Both the position numbers and the translations under genes were made by a program. Shown in pieces: positions 26,519 to 38,502 of a stretch of 64,000 nt of DNA; position 1 is the first letter of the stretch, and each line of letters opens with the position of its first letter. The notes under the pieces were generated by a model. That model searched no databases. It worked only from the letters and a program-made list of their open reading frames with translations, and had not been told where the DNA came from. Source of the DNA: Candidatus Zhuqueibacterota bacterium. Its GTDB lineage: Bacteria; Zhuqueibacterota; Zhuqueibacteria; Residuimicrobiales; Krinioviventaceae. The stretch lies in assembly GCA_016934825.1 (NCBI GenBank), contig JAFGSB010000109.1, positions 1-64,000 on the forward strand, read 5' to 3'.

Positions 26519-27298
26519 CTAATTATATTTCAAATCAGCTCTTTCACTCTGATAGACTACAAGAGTGCGTGAGTTAAACACGATTACCACAATTTCAAGA
26601 TTTTCCGTTTTCCATTCCGGCTGTATTTCAACTTCGCGTTTTACGGTTTTAATCTTGCCATGGTTGAGTTCACCAATCGTCTCGAGCGGTATAAAAGCCC
26701 TTACTATATTTCTGACATTCCCGGAAACCTTTTCAGTTACCGCCAAATTAACAACGATCTCTTCCGCGTTGGTATTCCCCAATTTCGCAATATCGGCTGT
26801 GACATAAATTTTCCCGGCTTTTAACTGCGCCGCCGCTTCAATGGTAAAAGTTGTTTGCCTGCCAAGTTCTTTTTCCAGTTCGTCGGTGTACCTCAAATAG
26901 GCGGATTCCTCATCCGAGGCGCCCTGCACCCGGCCCTGAATACCATTAAAAAAAACATCGGGAATGGCCTGTTCAGCCGTTTGCGGTACCAGTGTCAAAT
27001 ACCGACTCAGGCTCGCATCCAGTGCATAGACATCGGTCCCTTTTGTCTTTTCTATATGATGTTCCATGTATATAAACGATTCCGCTCCATATTCTATTAA
27101 AATTCTTTCAAAAGCATCTATCGAGCTTTCTATGACGGAACCGCCGGACTGATTGACAAAGGATTCCACCAGAACGGTTTCCCCTCTCTTACTGTCCGGA
27201 TTTTGAGGATCGAGGGGATTGGTGCGGTCCAGGTCTCCGCAACCTGTAAAGAACAATAATAAAAGCAAAAGAATTTTACAAAAATTTTTTGTTTTCAT
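26519..27298 (-). CDS. Lipoprotein of unknown function
   Basis: A 259-residue predicted lipoprotein with lipobox FTGC, Cys20, followed by GDLDRTNPLDPQNPD, a Pro/Asp-rich linker often seen after the lipid anchor in FCB-group surface lipoproteins. The body contains ETVLVESFVNQSGGSVIESS and later beta-rich stretches, faintly reminiscent of Omp28-type proteins, which also start with an attack on a Cys-containing region absent here. Its start overlaps the stop of the CsgG-like gene by 4 bp, suggesting a shared complex. Confidence 0.65.
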   Translation of the reverse strand: MKTKNFCKILLLLLLFFTGCGDLDRTNPLDPQNPDSKRGETVLVESFVNQSGGSVIESSIDAFERILIEYGAESFIYMEHHIEKTKGTDVYALDASLSRYLTLVPQTAEQAIPDVFFNGIQGRVQGASDEESAYLRYTDELEKELGRQTTFTIEAAAQLKAGKIYVTADIAKLGNTNAEEIVVNLAVTEKVSGNVRNIVRAFIPLETIGELNHGKIKTVKREVEIQPEWKTENLEIVVIVFNSRTLVVYQSERADLKYN

Positions 27299-28158
27299 AG
27301 TTTAAACAATGTTAATTGAACACCAATAGCCCGACTGTTAAAATTGTAATACGGTAACAAAACATACTCTGTTTTTTCTTTATCAACACGCTGCGCCAGG
27401 ATTTCATTACTCTGACTTTTGTTCTTCAGCCACAGTGTTGTTCCCACAGTGATAATTCCAAGGGTAACACCGATCATCGCATTCCGCGCTTTGTACGATT
27501 TATTCGCTTTGTCATAATAATCATCAAATTCGTTTAAACGTGTGGTCTTTTCATATTTATCCCAGTTATCTCTGTAAGAAGAATGCATCATCATCGATAC
27601 GATACCAGTCCCAACGCCGGCGGCCAATATCCACGGAGCATAATAATCCCTCACTTTGACACGGCTTTGTCTATCACCCTCACCGGTTAAATTTACGATA
27701 ATATTATTTGCCAATACCCTGACCATGGACTCGAGTGAGTTTAGATCGGGACCGGTCACTTTTTCTCCAAACACTTTACCGCTTTCGACATCGACTAAAT
27801 GCGTGTCAAGGCGATATCGGTCGCCTACTTTGCTGATCTCTCCCGTAAGCACGAATCGCGCGCCCACAAGTTCTCCAACTTTTTGAGCCTGTTCGGGATC
27901 AATAACGCCGGACTGGATCAGGGCATGTTCCTGGAATACGGACTGGATTTTAGAACGTTCTAAAACAATTATTTTTTCATATTGCGACAGGTCGGTCTTG
28001 AGCATTTCCGGAACGCTTTTTTCCAGTTCCGTATTGCTGAATAATCCGGTACTGTTTTCAAAATCCGATATGGCAATGGTAACCTTTTCCGTTTGTGATA
28101 AAACAGGAACTGTCAGCAATAAAAAGAGAACAATATATTTTTTTATATCACAAATCAT
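27295..28158 (-). CDS. CsgG/LpoB-fold exported protein
   Basis: A 287-residue protein with a signal peptide (VLFLLLTVPVLS). Residues about 25-150 have the CsgG/LpoB/FlgO-like pattern: KVTIAISDFENSTG, MLKTDLSQYEKIIVLERSKIQSVFQEH, AQKVGELVGARFVLTGEISKVGDRYRLDTHLVDVESGKV. Two later hydrophobic stretches (WILAAGVGTGIVSMMM and AMIGVTLGIITVGTTLWL) could be membrane segments or beta strands. CsgG relatives form outer-membrane secretion channels or activate penicillin-binding proteins; which applies here is unknown. Confidence 0.75.
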   Translation of the reverse strand: MICDIKKYIVLFLLLTVPVLSQTEKVTIAISDFENSTGLFSNTELEKSVPEMLKTDLSQYEKIIVLERSKIQSVFQEHALIQSGVIDPEQAQKVGELVGARFVLTGEISKVGDRYRLDTHLVDVESGKVFGEKVTGPDLNSLESMVRVLANNIIVNLTGEGDRQSRVKVRDYYAPWILAAGVGTGIVSMMMHSSYRDNWDKYEKTTRLNEFDDYYDKANKSYKARNAMIGVTLGIITVGTTLWLKNKSQSNEILAQRVDKEKTEYVLLPYYNFNSRAIGVQLTLFKL

Positions 28159-28176
28159 ACCTTCACCAAAATATGA

Positions 28177-31421
<3,245 letters not shown>

Positions 31422-31425
31422 GTTC

Positions 31426-31713
31426 TTACCCTATTACCTTGGGTACGCTGAACAAACCGTTTTTTTTCTTCGGGGCATTTTGCAATGCCTGCTCCTGTGT
31501 TAACCAGGGTTTTACCTTATCTTCACGAAAAACATTATTTACGTCCAATACATTGAATGTCGGCGATACATTTTCCGTATCGAGTTCGTTTAATTTTTCC
31601 ATGTACTGAAGAATCTGGTTAAATTGTTCGGTAAATTTAATTTTCTCTTCTTCACTGAATGATAGTTTGGCCAGTCTGGCAATCTTTTCTACCTCTTCAA
31701 TAGTTACCGACAT
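31426..31713 (-). CDS. gatC: Glu-tRNA(Gln)/Asp-tRNA(Asn) amidotransferase subunit C
   Basis: A 95-residue stabilising subunit of the GatCAB amidotransferase: EEVEKIARLAKLSFSEEE, FNQILQYMEKLNELDTENVSP, FREDKVKPWLTQEQALQNAPKK. GatA and GatB are not in the window, so it is a detached gatC, which is common. GGAGG lies seven bases before the ATG. It begins the long minus-strand Kdo/LPS run. Confidence 0.94.
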   Translation of the reverse strand: MSVTIEEVEKIARLAKLSFSEEEKIKFTEQFNQILQYMEKLNELDTENVSPTFNVLDVNNVFREDKVKPWLTQEQALQNAPKKKNGLFSVPKVIG

Positions 31714-31744
31714 CTACTTTCCTCCGATTCAAATAACAGTGTTA

Positions 31745-31773
31745 AATATAAAATAAAGCAATATAAGAGTCAA
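31745..31773 (-). promoter_or_regulatory. Promoter of the gatC-kdsB-pyrG-kdsA run
   Basis: On the minus strand, TTGACT (31768-31773), a 17-nt spacer and TATATT (31745-31750), about 32 bp before the gatC start. The -35 sequence is preceded in register by another TTGAC. This is the best sigma-70 match in the window. Confidence 0.7.
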
Positions 31774-31945
31774 GTCAATTTTGTTTTACATGGCATAATT
31801 TTTGTAGTTATTAAGATAATAATTTAATATTATTTAACTTATGTCATTTTCCAAAACAATGTCTGTCCTGCCTGCATCCCATATAACGGTTAATAAAATA
31901 ATTCTTTTAATATTTCGGTTTGCGGTAATTTTTATAAATTCTAAA

Positions 31946-31985
31946 CAAAAAAAAACGCCACTATTCTAATATATTATAGTCGCGT
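31946..31985 (-). terminator. rplU-rpmA terminator
   Basis: On the minus strand ACGCGACTAT pairs with ATAGTGGCGT (plus 31976-31985 and 31955-31964, one mismatch), followed by nine or more T residues (31946-31954). It lies 34 bp after the rpmA stop. Confidence 0.8.
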
Positions 31986-32018
31986 TTTAAGGAAAAAAAG
32001 TTGATTTATATTACAAAA

Positions 32019-32270
32019 TCAGGAAATAATTGAAACATATTTTTTTGTTTTACCGCGGGTTTCAAATTTTACTTTACCTTCCAATTTTGCAAATAAAGTA
32101 TCATCTTTGCCAATACCAACATTTTTACCGGGATGAATACGGGTACCCCGCTGGCGGACAATAATACTCCCCGCGGAAACCAGTTGTCCGTCGAATCTTT
32201 TGACTCCAAGCATTTTGGGCTTGCTGTCCCGCCCGTTCTTGGAGCTTCCCATTCCTTTCTTATGAGCCAT
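32019..32270 (-). CDS. rpmA: Ribosomal protein L27
   Basis: 83-residue large-subunit protein reaching the peptidyl-transferase centre. [20 protein letters not shown] begins without the cleavable N-terminal extension of Firmicutes. [15 protein letters not shown] is the family core. It follows rplU by 33 bp. Confidence 0.97.
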   Translation of the reverse strand: MAHKKGMGSSKNGRDSKPKMLGVKRFDGQLVSAGSIIVRQRGTRIHPGKNVGIGKDDTLFAKLEGKVKFETRGKTKKYVSIIS

Positions 32271-32303
32271 TACTATTCTCCTTTTACCTGATACAAGAGA
32301 AAT

Positions 32304-32615
32304 CTATGCTTTAATTTCTTTAATCTGCAATGTCGTTTGAGGCTGACGATGGCCTTTCAACACTCTGTATCTTTTCCGGCGTTTCTTTTTAAAAACAATT
32401 ACTTTATCGGCTTTATTATGCTCAACTATTGTGGCCTGTACTTTTGCGCCTTCAATATAAGGTGTACCAACTTTGATACCTTTGTCCATTGATAATAATA
32501 AAACATTTTCGATATCTACTGAAGAACCAATATCACCGGACAGTTTTGCTGCGACGATCTTGTCATTTTTGGATACTTTGAACTGTTCACCGCCTATTTC
32601 CACTATGGCATACAT
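32304..32615 (-). CDS. rplU: Ribosomal protein L21
   Basis: 103 residues from the ATG at 32615 (MYAIVEIGGEQFKV), the usual L21 start; a TTG one codon earlier has slightly better Shine-Dalgarno spacing. The Lys/Arg-rich FKKKRRKRYRVLKGHRQ near the C-terminus binds 23S rRNA. It is paired with rpmA as in most bacteria. Confidence 0.97.
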   Translation of the reverse strand: MYAIVEIGGEQFKVSKNDKIVAAKLSGDIGSSVDIENVLLLSMDKGIKVGTPYIEGAKVQATIVEHNKADKVIVFKKKRRKRYRVLKGHRQPQTTLQIKEIKA

Positions 32616-32658
32616 CAATCACATTCTCCATAAATATTAATTTTGAATATAGCTAATA

Positions 32659-32687
32659 AATTTAATAAAATTACAATAAAAAGTCAA
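32659..32687 (-). promoter_or_regulatory. Probable rplU-rpmA promoter
   Basis: On the minus strand, TTGACT (32682-32687), 17-nt spacer, TAAATT (32659-32664). The -35 overlaps the rng stop codon and the -10 lies 43 bp before the rplU start. Confidence 0.55.
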
Positions 32688-34204
32688 GGCATAAATTTTA
32701 ATGTGCAATCTTCTTCACCTGATTTATTTAAAAATCTAAATTCCTCAAGGCTGATATTTTCGTCTCTATGCACCTTGATGCGCATCCAGTATTTCCAACT
32801 AATCCTTCGAATCCGACTCCTGTAACCCGTCGTTAAATATTTGGCCAGCTCCGGATGGACATATAATTGCAGGCTTTTTTCACTGCCCTCGCTTTTGTAT
32901 CTCTTGATCCATCTTTCGATCCGCGCTACAACAGTCGTTTTCGAAATGACCCGGCCTGTTCCGCCGCATGCGGGACACGGCTCACTAATCGTGTACAGCA
33001 AGGCGGGCCGGACACGTTCCCGCGTCATCTCTATTAATCCGAATTCCGATATTTTGGAAATATTGACCTGCGCCCTGTCTTTTTTGATTTCCCGGTAAAA
33101 TTCATCATACAATCTTTTTTTATTATTATCATCGATCATATCAATAAAATCGATGATAATGATTCCGCCAATATCTCTTAACCGCAGTTGACGGGCAATT
33201 TCCTGCGCAGCATCCAGGTTGATTTTTAGGCTGTTGGAATCGTGATCGGATTTACCGCTAAAACTGCCGCTGTTTACATCGATTGCTGTCAACGCTTCGG
33301 TATGCTCAATAAATATATATCCGCCCTTTTTAAGAGATACCTTTCGGGCCAGACTTTTATTCAACTGCGATTCGATGCCATAGCGGTCAAAAATGGGCTC
33401 CTTGTCCTTGTATATTTCAACATGATCAACCAGTTTGGGCTGTACTTCTTTCAAGTACTTTACAATATGGCTGTGCATTTTTTTATCATCAACGACAAGT
33501 TTGTAAATATCGGGGGTAAACAGATCGCGAATGACGCTGGAAAGCATCCCCATATCTTTATGAATTATACAAGGAGGGTTGCTTTTTTCTTTTTTCTTAA
33601 CCAGCTTATTCCAGGATTTCATCAGCGAATCGAGGTCCGCTTTGAGTACGGCTTCATCTTTCCCCTCGGATACAGTTCTTACAACTATGCCGAATCCTTT
33701 TGGACGGATTGTTTGACCTATATGCTTTAAACGATATTTTTCTTTCCTGTTTTGAATCTTTCGTGATACACCGACTGAAGATTCGCCGGGCATCAAAACA
33801 AGAAATCGCCCCGGCAGGGAGATACCGTTCGTTATTCGCGCACCCTTGTTGGCAAGGGGTTCTTTGGTTATTTGTACCAGAATATCCTGACCTTTTTTTA
33901 CCGGCGCTTCTACAAAATTTCTTCTATTCGTATTCCTTTTGTCGGTTTTAACATTATTACCAAACATGTCCAGGATATACTTATTGATATCTGAAAAATG
34001 TAAAAAAGCGTCCTGACGCTGCCCGATATTAACAAACGCGGCCTGTATGCCGTTGACTATTTTGGCGACCTTTCCCAAATATATATCGCCGACCATTCTT
34101 TCATTTTCAGGCAGCTCAAAATAAAGCTCTACAAGTTTTTCGTCTTCCAATATTGCAATGCGTGTTTCTCCGATAGAAACATTAATGATTATAAATTTTT
34201 TCAT
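32684..34204 (-). CDS. rng: Ribonuclease G
   Basis: RNase E/G family endonuclease that matures 16S rRNA 5' ends and degrades mRNA. From the ATG at 34204 (AGAGG just upstream) it has 506 residues, the short RNase G form without the RNase E scaffold tail. Visible: an S1 domain (VGDIYLGKVAKIVNGIQAAFV), the catalytic Asp region AIDVNSGSF and IIIDFIDM, and the Zn-link CPACGGTG. Adjacency to rplU-rpmA is conserved in many genomes. Confidence 0.95.
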   Translation of the reverse strand: MKKFIIINVSIGETRIAILEDEKLVELYFELPENERMVGDIYLGKVAKIVNGIQAAFVNIGQRQDAFLHFSDINKYILDMFGNNVKTDKRNTNRRNFVEAPVKKGQDILVQITKEPLANKGARITNGISLPGRFLVLMPGESSVGVSRKIQNRKEKYRLKHIGQTIRPKGFGIVVRTVSEGKDEAVLKADLDSLMKSWNKLVKKKEKSNPPCIIHKDMGMLSSVIRDLFTPDIYKLVVDDKKMHSHIVKYLKEVQPKLVDHVEIYKDKEPIFDRYGIESQLNKSLARKVSLKKGGYIFIEHTEALTAIDVNSGSFSGKSDHDSNSLKINLDAAQEIARQLRLRDIGGIIIIDFIDMIDDNNKKRLYDEFYREIKKDRAQVNISKISEFGLIEMTRERVRPALLYTISEPCPACGGTGRVISKTTVVARIERWIKRYKSEGSEKSLQLYVHPELAKYLTTGYRSRIRRISWKYWMRIKVHRDENISLEEFRFLNKSGEEDCTLKFMP

Positions 34205-34525
34205 ATTTCCTCTTTTATTCATTTCGATTTTTACTATTACCGGTCACTCGCAAAAACTCCGGAGGAGCAAGATTAACACAGGCTGAATTATTATAATTCC
34301 CGCCTAAATCTTTTACAGCGTAACATAACCGGTAACAGGAGATGGTCCATCTCTTGATTTTGAGATATATTTTTCCCCCCAATCCCAACAGTTTTGTAAA
34401 AATTATCAGTATATTTCAAAATTTCCGGGACAAAGTAAAGTCCGCCATTGTATACCGGCGAGGGAAATAAAAAAATATGTATTACAATTTTTACCTGATT
34501 TATTTAAAATACATTATTCCATAAA
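34205..34525. other. Intergenic, rng to korB
   Basis: No coding potential seen in these 321 bp. A weak AT-rich hairpin near the korB end is listed separately. A CTCCGGAG palindrome lies at about 34258-34265. A promoter for rng is expected here but none is clear. Confidence 0.45.
34468..34514 (-). terminator. Weak candidate terminator of the 2-oxoacid oxidoreductase operon
   Basis: On the minus strand ATGTATT pairs with AATACAT (plus 34508-34514 and 34477-34483) around a 24-nt loop, followed by a T-rich run (34468-34475). The stem is short and AT-rich, so this is tentative. Confidence 0.35.
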
Positions 34526-35950
34526 TTAATTACTTGATAAAACGTAATTCATCCCTTCAACGATTGCCTTTTCATTTAACGGTATCAAATTCTTACGTTT
34601 AATAAAAAATGGCAGTGCATTGATAACAGCCTGCTTGTCGAGAACGGATGTATATGCAATAAAAGCGCCCATAATAACCATATTGGCAATTCGGGTGTTA
34701 CCCAGATTATCCGCAATCTGAGTGGCTGGTATACCCAAAACTTTAATATCATCTCGGACCGGTTTTTGAGTGATGAGAGATGTATCATATAACAGCAAAC
34801 CGCCGGGCTCAATTTCACTTTGAAATTTTTCCATAGAAGGCAGATTCATGGCAATAACCACAGTCGGCTTTGAAACCAAAGGAGATCCTATTCTTTCTTT
34901 CGAGATATTAACATGACAGTTCGCCGTTCCTCCCCGCATTTCCGGGCCATAAGAAGGCAGCCATGAAACGTTATATCCGGCCTGCATTGCCGCCTGCGCC
35001 ATTCCCAGTCCCAAAAGCAATATTCCCTGACCGCCAAAACCGGCAATCTTTAGTTTCATATTCCTGAATTCTTTGGCCTCTTTGACAGACGTGCTATATT
35101 TTTCCTCTTCCATGGGAATGTTTAATTTTTCTTTTAGTCCGTCAACAGAAAATACCTGTTTTTCCGCTTTCTTTGGTTTGATTTGATCGGTTAAATCCTT
35201 ATATACACCCAGAGGAAATTGTTTGATCAAATTGTCTTCTACCCACTGTTTTGCCTGGACCGGTGTCATTTTCCAGTTCGACGGACATGCCGACAGCACC
35301 TCGACAAGCGAAAATCCTTTATTATCGATTTGATTTTGTAACGCTTTCCTGACGGCGCGGCGTACTTTGCTTGTATTTTTAGCGTCGGTCAGGGCTACCC
35401 TTTCAATATAAACGGGCGCATCAAGGGTTGCCAATAACTCACACACCCGCACCGGGTACCCTTCATTTACCACATTACGGCCGTACGGAGTGGTGGTTGT
35501 TTTTTGTCCGATCAGGGTTGTCGGGGCCATCTGTCCGCCCGTCATACCGTAAATGGCATTGTTAACAAAAAAAACCGTAATATTTTCACCCCTGTTTGCG
35601 GCCTGTAATATATTGTTGCCGCCAATTGCCGCCAGATCACCATCACCCTGATAACTGATCACTACACTCTCCGGATGAACCCGTTTAATTCCCGTTGCCA
35701 CTGCAGGGGCGCGTCCATGCGCCGCCTGTATATTACCCAGTCGAAAATAATAATAGGCAAATACACTGCATCCTACCGGACTGATCAGGATACTTTTTTC
35801 ACGGATACCAAAATCATCAAGGGCTTCCGCTATCAATTTATGCAAAACACCATGACCGCAACCCGGGCAATAATGTGTAACATCCTTAATGCCGTCCTTA
35901 CGCTCATAGATTTCATAAAAACTGTCTGCTTTTATCAATGCTTTGGCCAT
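34526..35950 (-). CDS. 2-oxoacid:ferredoxin oxidoreductase, fused beta-gamma subunits
   Basis: A 474-residue fusion. Residues 1 to about 270 are the thiamine-diphosphate beta subunit: HYCPGCGHG, the TPP/Mg motif GDGDLAAIGGNN, NNAIYGMTGGQMAPTT. A linker leads to a gamma subunit from about residue 300: MKLKIAGFGGQGILLLG, YGPEMRGGTANCHV, and LGNTRIANMVIMGAF. With the alpha subunit and ferredoxin it oxidises a 2-oxoacid to acyl-CoA and reduces ferredoxin. Sequence style suggests the 2-oxoisovalerate (VOR) or 2-oxoglutarate (KOR) type; which cannot be told. Its ATG overlaps the alpha-subunit stop by one base. Confidence 0.9.
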   Translation of the reverse strand: MAKALIKADSFYEIYERKDGIKDVTHYCPGCGHGVLHKLIAEALDDFGIREKSILISPVGCSVFAYYYFRLGNIQAAHGRAPAVATGIKRVHPESVVISYQGDGDLAAIGGNNILQAANRGENITVFFVNNAIYGMTGGQMAPTTLIGQKTTTTPYGRNVVNEGYPVRVCELLATLDAPVYIERVALTDAKNTSKVRRAVRKALQNQIDNKGFSLVEVLSACPSNWKMTPVQAKQWVEDNLIKQFPLGVYKDLTDQIKPKKAEKQVFSVDGLKEKLNIPMEEEKYSTSVKEAKEFRNMKLKIAGFGGQGILLLGLGMAQAAMQAGYNVSWLPSYGPEMRGGTANCHVNISKERIGSPLVSKPTVVIAMNLPSMEKFQSEIEPGGLLLYDTSLITQKPVRDDIKVLGIPATQIADNLGNTRIANMVIMGAFIAYTSVLDKQAVINALPFFIKRKNLIPLNEKAIVEGMNYVLSSN

Positions 35951-37002
35951 TAGTTTGCCTCGTTTAATTTCATTAACTGCTCAATAATTTCCTCGGGTGA
36001 AGGAACAACCCCGCCCATTCGACTGTAAAAATGAACCGGAATTTTGCCGTTGACGGCAAGCCGTACATCGTCGACCATTTGACCGGCTGAAAGTTCAACA
36101 ACAAAAAATTCTTTTACTCGCTTCGCCAACTCCGCGATCTGTTTTTTGGGAAAGGGCCATAACGAAATGGGTCGCAACATGCCGATTTTGATGTCTCTCT
36201 GTCGCAATTCATCAACGACCGTCTGCAATACCCTGGACACTACTCCATAACCGATAAGGACGATTTCTGCGTCATCCAGTAAATAATTTTCATATTTTAC
36301 ATGATTGGCTTCAATATCGGCATATTTTTTAAACAATTCCAAATTGTGCTGTTCAAGTTTTTCAAGCTCAAGGTCTATGGAACTGATTAACCTGTTTTCA
36401 TCATCAGAGTCCGCCTTGATTGCCCAGGGCTTCTCCGGTAATTTTTTCACGGGTTCCGGGAACTCTACCGGTTCCATCATTTGCCCGACGAATCCATCCG
36501 CCAAAATAACGGCGGGATTCCGATACTTATCGGCCAATTCAAATGCAAGCATAGTAAGATCGCACATTTCCTGGGCGCAGTTGGGAGCCAGTACGATGAG
36601 CTTGTAACCGCCATGCCCGCCGCCTTTTACGATCTGGTTATAATCAGCCTGTGCCGGGCCGATGTTGCCTAATCCGGGCCCCCCACGCATAATATCCACT
36701 ATAACCATTGGAAGTTCAGCCCCGGCCGCATAGGATATTCCTTCCTGTTTCAAACTTATACCCGGACTGGACGACGCGGTCATTGCCCGGATACCGCCGG
36801 AAGCGGCTCCATAAAGCATATTAATAGAAGCGACTTCACTTTCCGCCTGCAAAAAAGTTCCTCCGACAAGCGGTAAGTAAAACGCCGCAGCTTCCGCAAT
36901 TTCAGACGCGGGAGTAATGGGGTAACCAAAGTAATATCGGCAGCCCGCAAGTATGGCTCCTTTTACGATTGCCTCATTACCTTTAATGAGTTGTTTTGCC
37001 AT
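35950..37002 (-). CDS. 2-oxoacid:ferredoxin oxidoreductase, alpha subunit
   Basis: 350 residues from the ATG at 37002, which has GGAGG nine bases before it. The open frame continues upstream across the ferredoxin gene but that part is not alpha-subunit sequence. Visible: [66 protein letters not shown], and the C-terminal [12 protein letters not shown]. VorA/KorA-like. It acts with the fused beta-gamma subunit. Confidence 0.92.
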   Translation of the reverse strand: MAKQLIKGNEAIVKGAILAGCRYYFGYPITPASEIAEAAAFYLPLVGGTFLQAESEVASINMLYGAASGGIRAMTASSSPGISLKQEGISYAAGAELPMVIVDIMRGGPGLGNIGPAQADYNQIVKGGGHGGYKLIVLAPNCAQEMCDLTMLAFELADKYRNPAVILADGFVGQMMEPVEFPEPVKKLPEKPWAIKADSDDENRLISSIDLELEKLEQHNLELFKKYADIEANHVKYENYLLDDAEIVLIGYGVVSRVLQTVVDELRQRDIKIGMLRPISLWPFPKKQIAELAKRVKEFFVVELSAGQMVDDVRLAVNGKIPVHFYSRMGGVVPSPEEIIEQLMKLNEAN

Positions 37003-37003
37003 A

Positions 37004-37252
37004 TCAGGCGACCTCCTCTTCCACATATCCTTTTTTATAAACTGTAATTGCACCGGGTTCGGGGCATTGATAAAAACAAAAACCACAACCCGTACAACCT
37101 TCGCCCCGATAACCTGCCGGATGGTATCCCATTCTATTTAAATGTTTCTGTTCAAACAATACACCTTCAGGGCATATGGCAATACATAATCCACACCCTT
37201 TACATTCGTCTTCCCGAATAACCACTCTGGCCTTTTTTAAACCTTCTGCCAT
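37004..37252 (-). CDS. Ferredoxin-type delta subunit, two [4Fe-4S] clusters
   Basis: An 82-residue protein with two Cys motifs, [14 protein letters not shown] (residues 18-31) and [15 protein letters not shown] near residue 53, each C-x2-C-x2-C-x3-C-P, so two [4Fe-4S] clusters. It is the first gene of the oxidoreductase operon and ends one base before the alpha subunit. It passes electrons from the thiamine enzyme to soluble ferredoxin. Confidence 0.92.
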   Translation of the reverse strand: MAEGLKKARVVIREDECKGCGLCIAICPEGVLFEQKHLNRMGYHPAGYRGEGCTGCGFCFYQCPEPGAITVYKKGYVEEEVA

Positions 37253-37356
37253 AGTAACCTCATATTTTTTACCTTAATAATCAAGTATAAATGGCACCTC
37301 AAGCATTGGAGTTTAGTTATAAATGTAATAATTTGCAAGAAATTTTTACTTCGTAC

Positions 37357-37980
37357 TCAATGACTTAAAAACGGATTGAATTGCAGCTCTCTTTCAATTG
37401 TCGTTGCCTGTCCATGTCCGGGATAAACAATTGTTTCCGACGGAAGAATTAACAATTTATTACGAATAGAAGACAGCAATGATTCATAAGAGCCTCCCGG
37501 AAGATCGGTACGCCCTATAGATTCTGAAAACAATGTATCGCCGGTAAACAGACAATTTTCCGTTAAATAACAAACACCTCCCGGAGAATGTCCCGGAGTA
37601 AAAATTACTTTAATTTCTAAATTGCCCACATTTATTTTATCTTCATCCCGTAGATATTTGTCTATTGTAAAATACCCGGCAGGCCGTAAACCGAATATAT
37701 CGGCCTGAATACCGGAATTCTCAACAAGTATTAAATCGTCCTTACACATATTGATTTCAGCCTGCGTAGCCTTTTTAACTTCAACCACAGCAGCAATATG
37801 GTCAACATGACCATGAGTAAGTAAGATGTGAGTTAAATTATAATTGTTATTTTTGATAACAGTAAGTATTTTCCCCTCATCGTCGCCCGGATCGACTACC
37901 GCCGCCTTTCTTGTTGTTTCACAGGCAATGACATAACAATTAACTGCAATAGGTCCCACCATTATTTTTTCTACAATCAA
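37357..37980 (-). CDS. MBL-fold metallohydrolase, glyoxalase II-like
   Basis: A 207-residue metallo-beta-lactamase-fold enzyme with the dinuclear-metal motif THGHVDH, a second His in TPGHSPGGVCY, the bridging Asp in LFTGDTLF and the last His in VYPGHG. MIVEKIMVGPIAVNCYVI is the classic start of the YcbL/GloB-like subgroup. Substrates in this group include S-lactoylglutathione and other thioesters; the actual one is unknown. Confidence 0.92.
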   Translation of the reverse strand: MIVEKIMVGPIAVNCYVIACETTRKAAVVDPGDDEGKILTVIKNNNYNLTHILLTHGHVDHIAAVVEVKKATQAEINMCKDDLILVENSGIQADIFGLRPAGYFTIDKYLRDEDKINVGNLEIKVIFTPGHSPGGVCYLTENCLFTGDTLFSESIGRTDLPGGSYESLLSSIRNKLLILPSETIVYPGHGQATTIERELQFNPFLSH

Positions 37981-38502
37981 TTTTCTTTTTTACCTAAATC
38001 CCTTTATTCCAAAATCTCATCATATTATCCGTATCTTCGCTTTAGTTACCATACATTAACCAAATTCCATATTTACACAATCATGAATTTTCGAATCGGT
38101 AACTTTTATACTAAATACATGCTTGAGGGAATTTGCCCGAAGATATAAAACTCTACACATTTTCGGGAAAAGCACATAAGTTTCTGTATTATTTATCCAA
38201 CCTTTAATGGACCGGTCCAAAAAATTTTAATAAAATACCGACCGGTAAAACAAATTTAATAAAAAAATTTTAAATACTCAAGTAAAGAATAAACGGAAGA
38301 TACCAAACAGAAGGAGAATTGACGCCTTATTAAGGATGGCAAGCTAAGGCTTGCCATCCTGCGGAGGCCGTTGCAGGAGGGAGGCTACGTAACGACCTCC
38401 TATAATCAATATTTAAAATTTCAACATTAAGAACATAATCAAAAGCTATTTTATTCCTTACATTTCTTTACATTAGAAATATCAATTTAGTACCCTCTTT
38501 AT
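37981..38502. other. Intergenic with palindromes and a double-hairpin element
   Basis: These 522 bp lie between the MBL and PHP genes and show no gene on either strand. Content: a 12-bp perfect palindrome TGGACCGGTCCA at 38208-38219, a second GACCGGT 30 bp away at 38240-38246, and the GC-rich double hairpin at 38333-38400, listed separately. Confidence 0.6.
38333..38400. repeat. GC-rich double-hairpin element (REP/MITE-like or ncRNA)
   Basis: Two adjacent inverted repeats. AGGATGGCAAGC (38333-38344) pairs perfectly with GCTTGCCATCCT (38349-38360) around TAAG. GGAGGCCGTTGC (38363-38374) pairs with GTAACGACCTCC (38389-38400), with one mismatch and one G-U pair, around a 14-nt purine-rich loop. 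No T run follows on either strand, so it is not a simple terminator. The GC content contrasts sharply with the AT-rich surroundings. Confidence 0.6.

Larger units (their letters stand above)
31714..32018. other. Intergenic, gatC to rpmA
   Basis: These 305 bp contain the gatC promoter (31745-31773) and the rplU-rpmA terminator (31946-31985). Between them, 31774-31945 is AT-rich with no gene visible. Confidence 0.6.

Noticed and set aside
36991-37086. Longer start for the alpha subunit of the 2-oxoacid oxidoreductase
   Set aside because: The extra codons overlap the ferredoxin gene and do not resemble the family; ATG 37002 has a GGAGG at proper distance.
37291-37315. Sigma-54-like TGGCAC upstream of the ferredoxin gene
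   Set aside because: The second half reads TTGG at the wrong spacing and lacks the GC doublet, so it does not meet the -24/-12 consensus.
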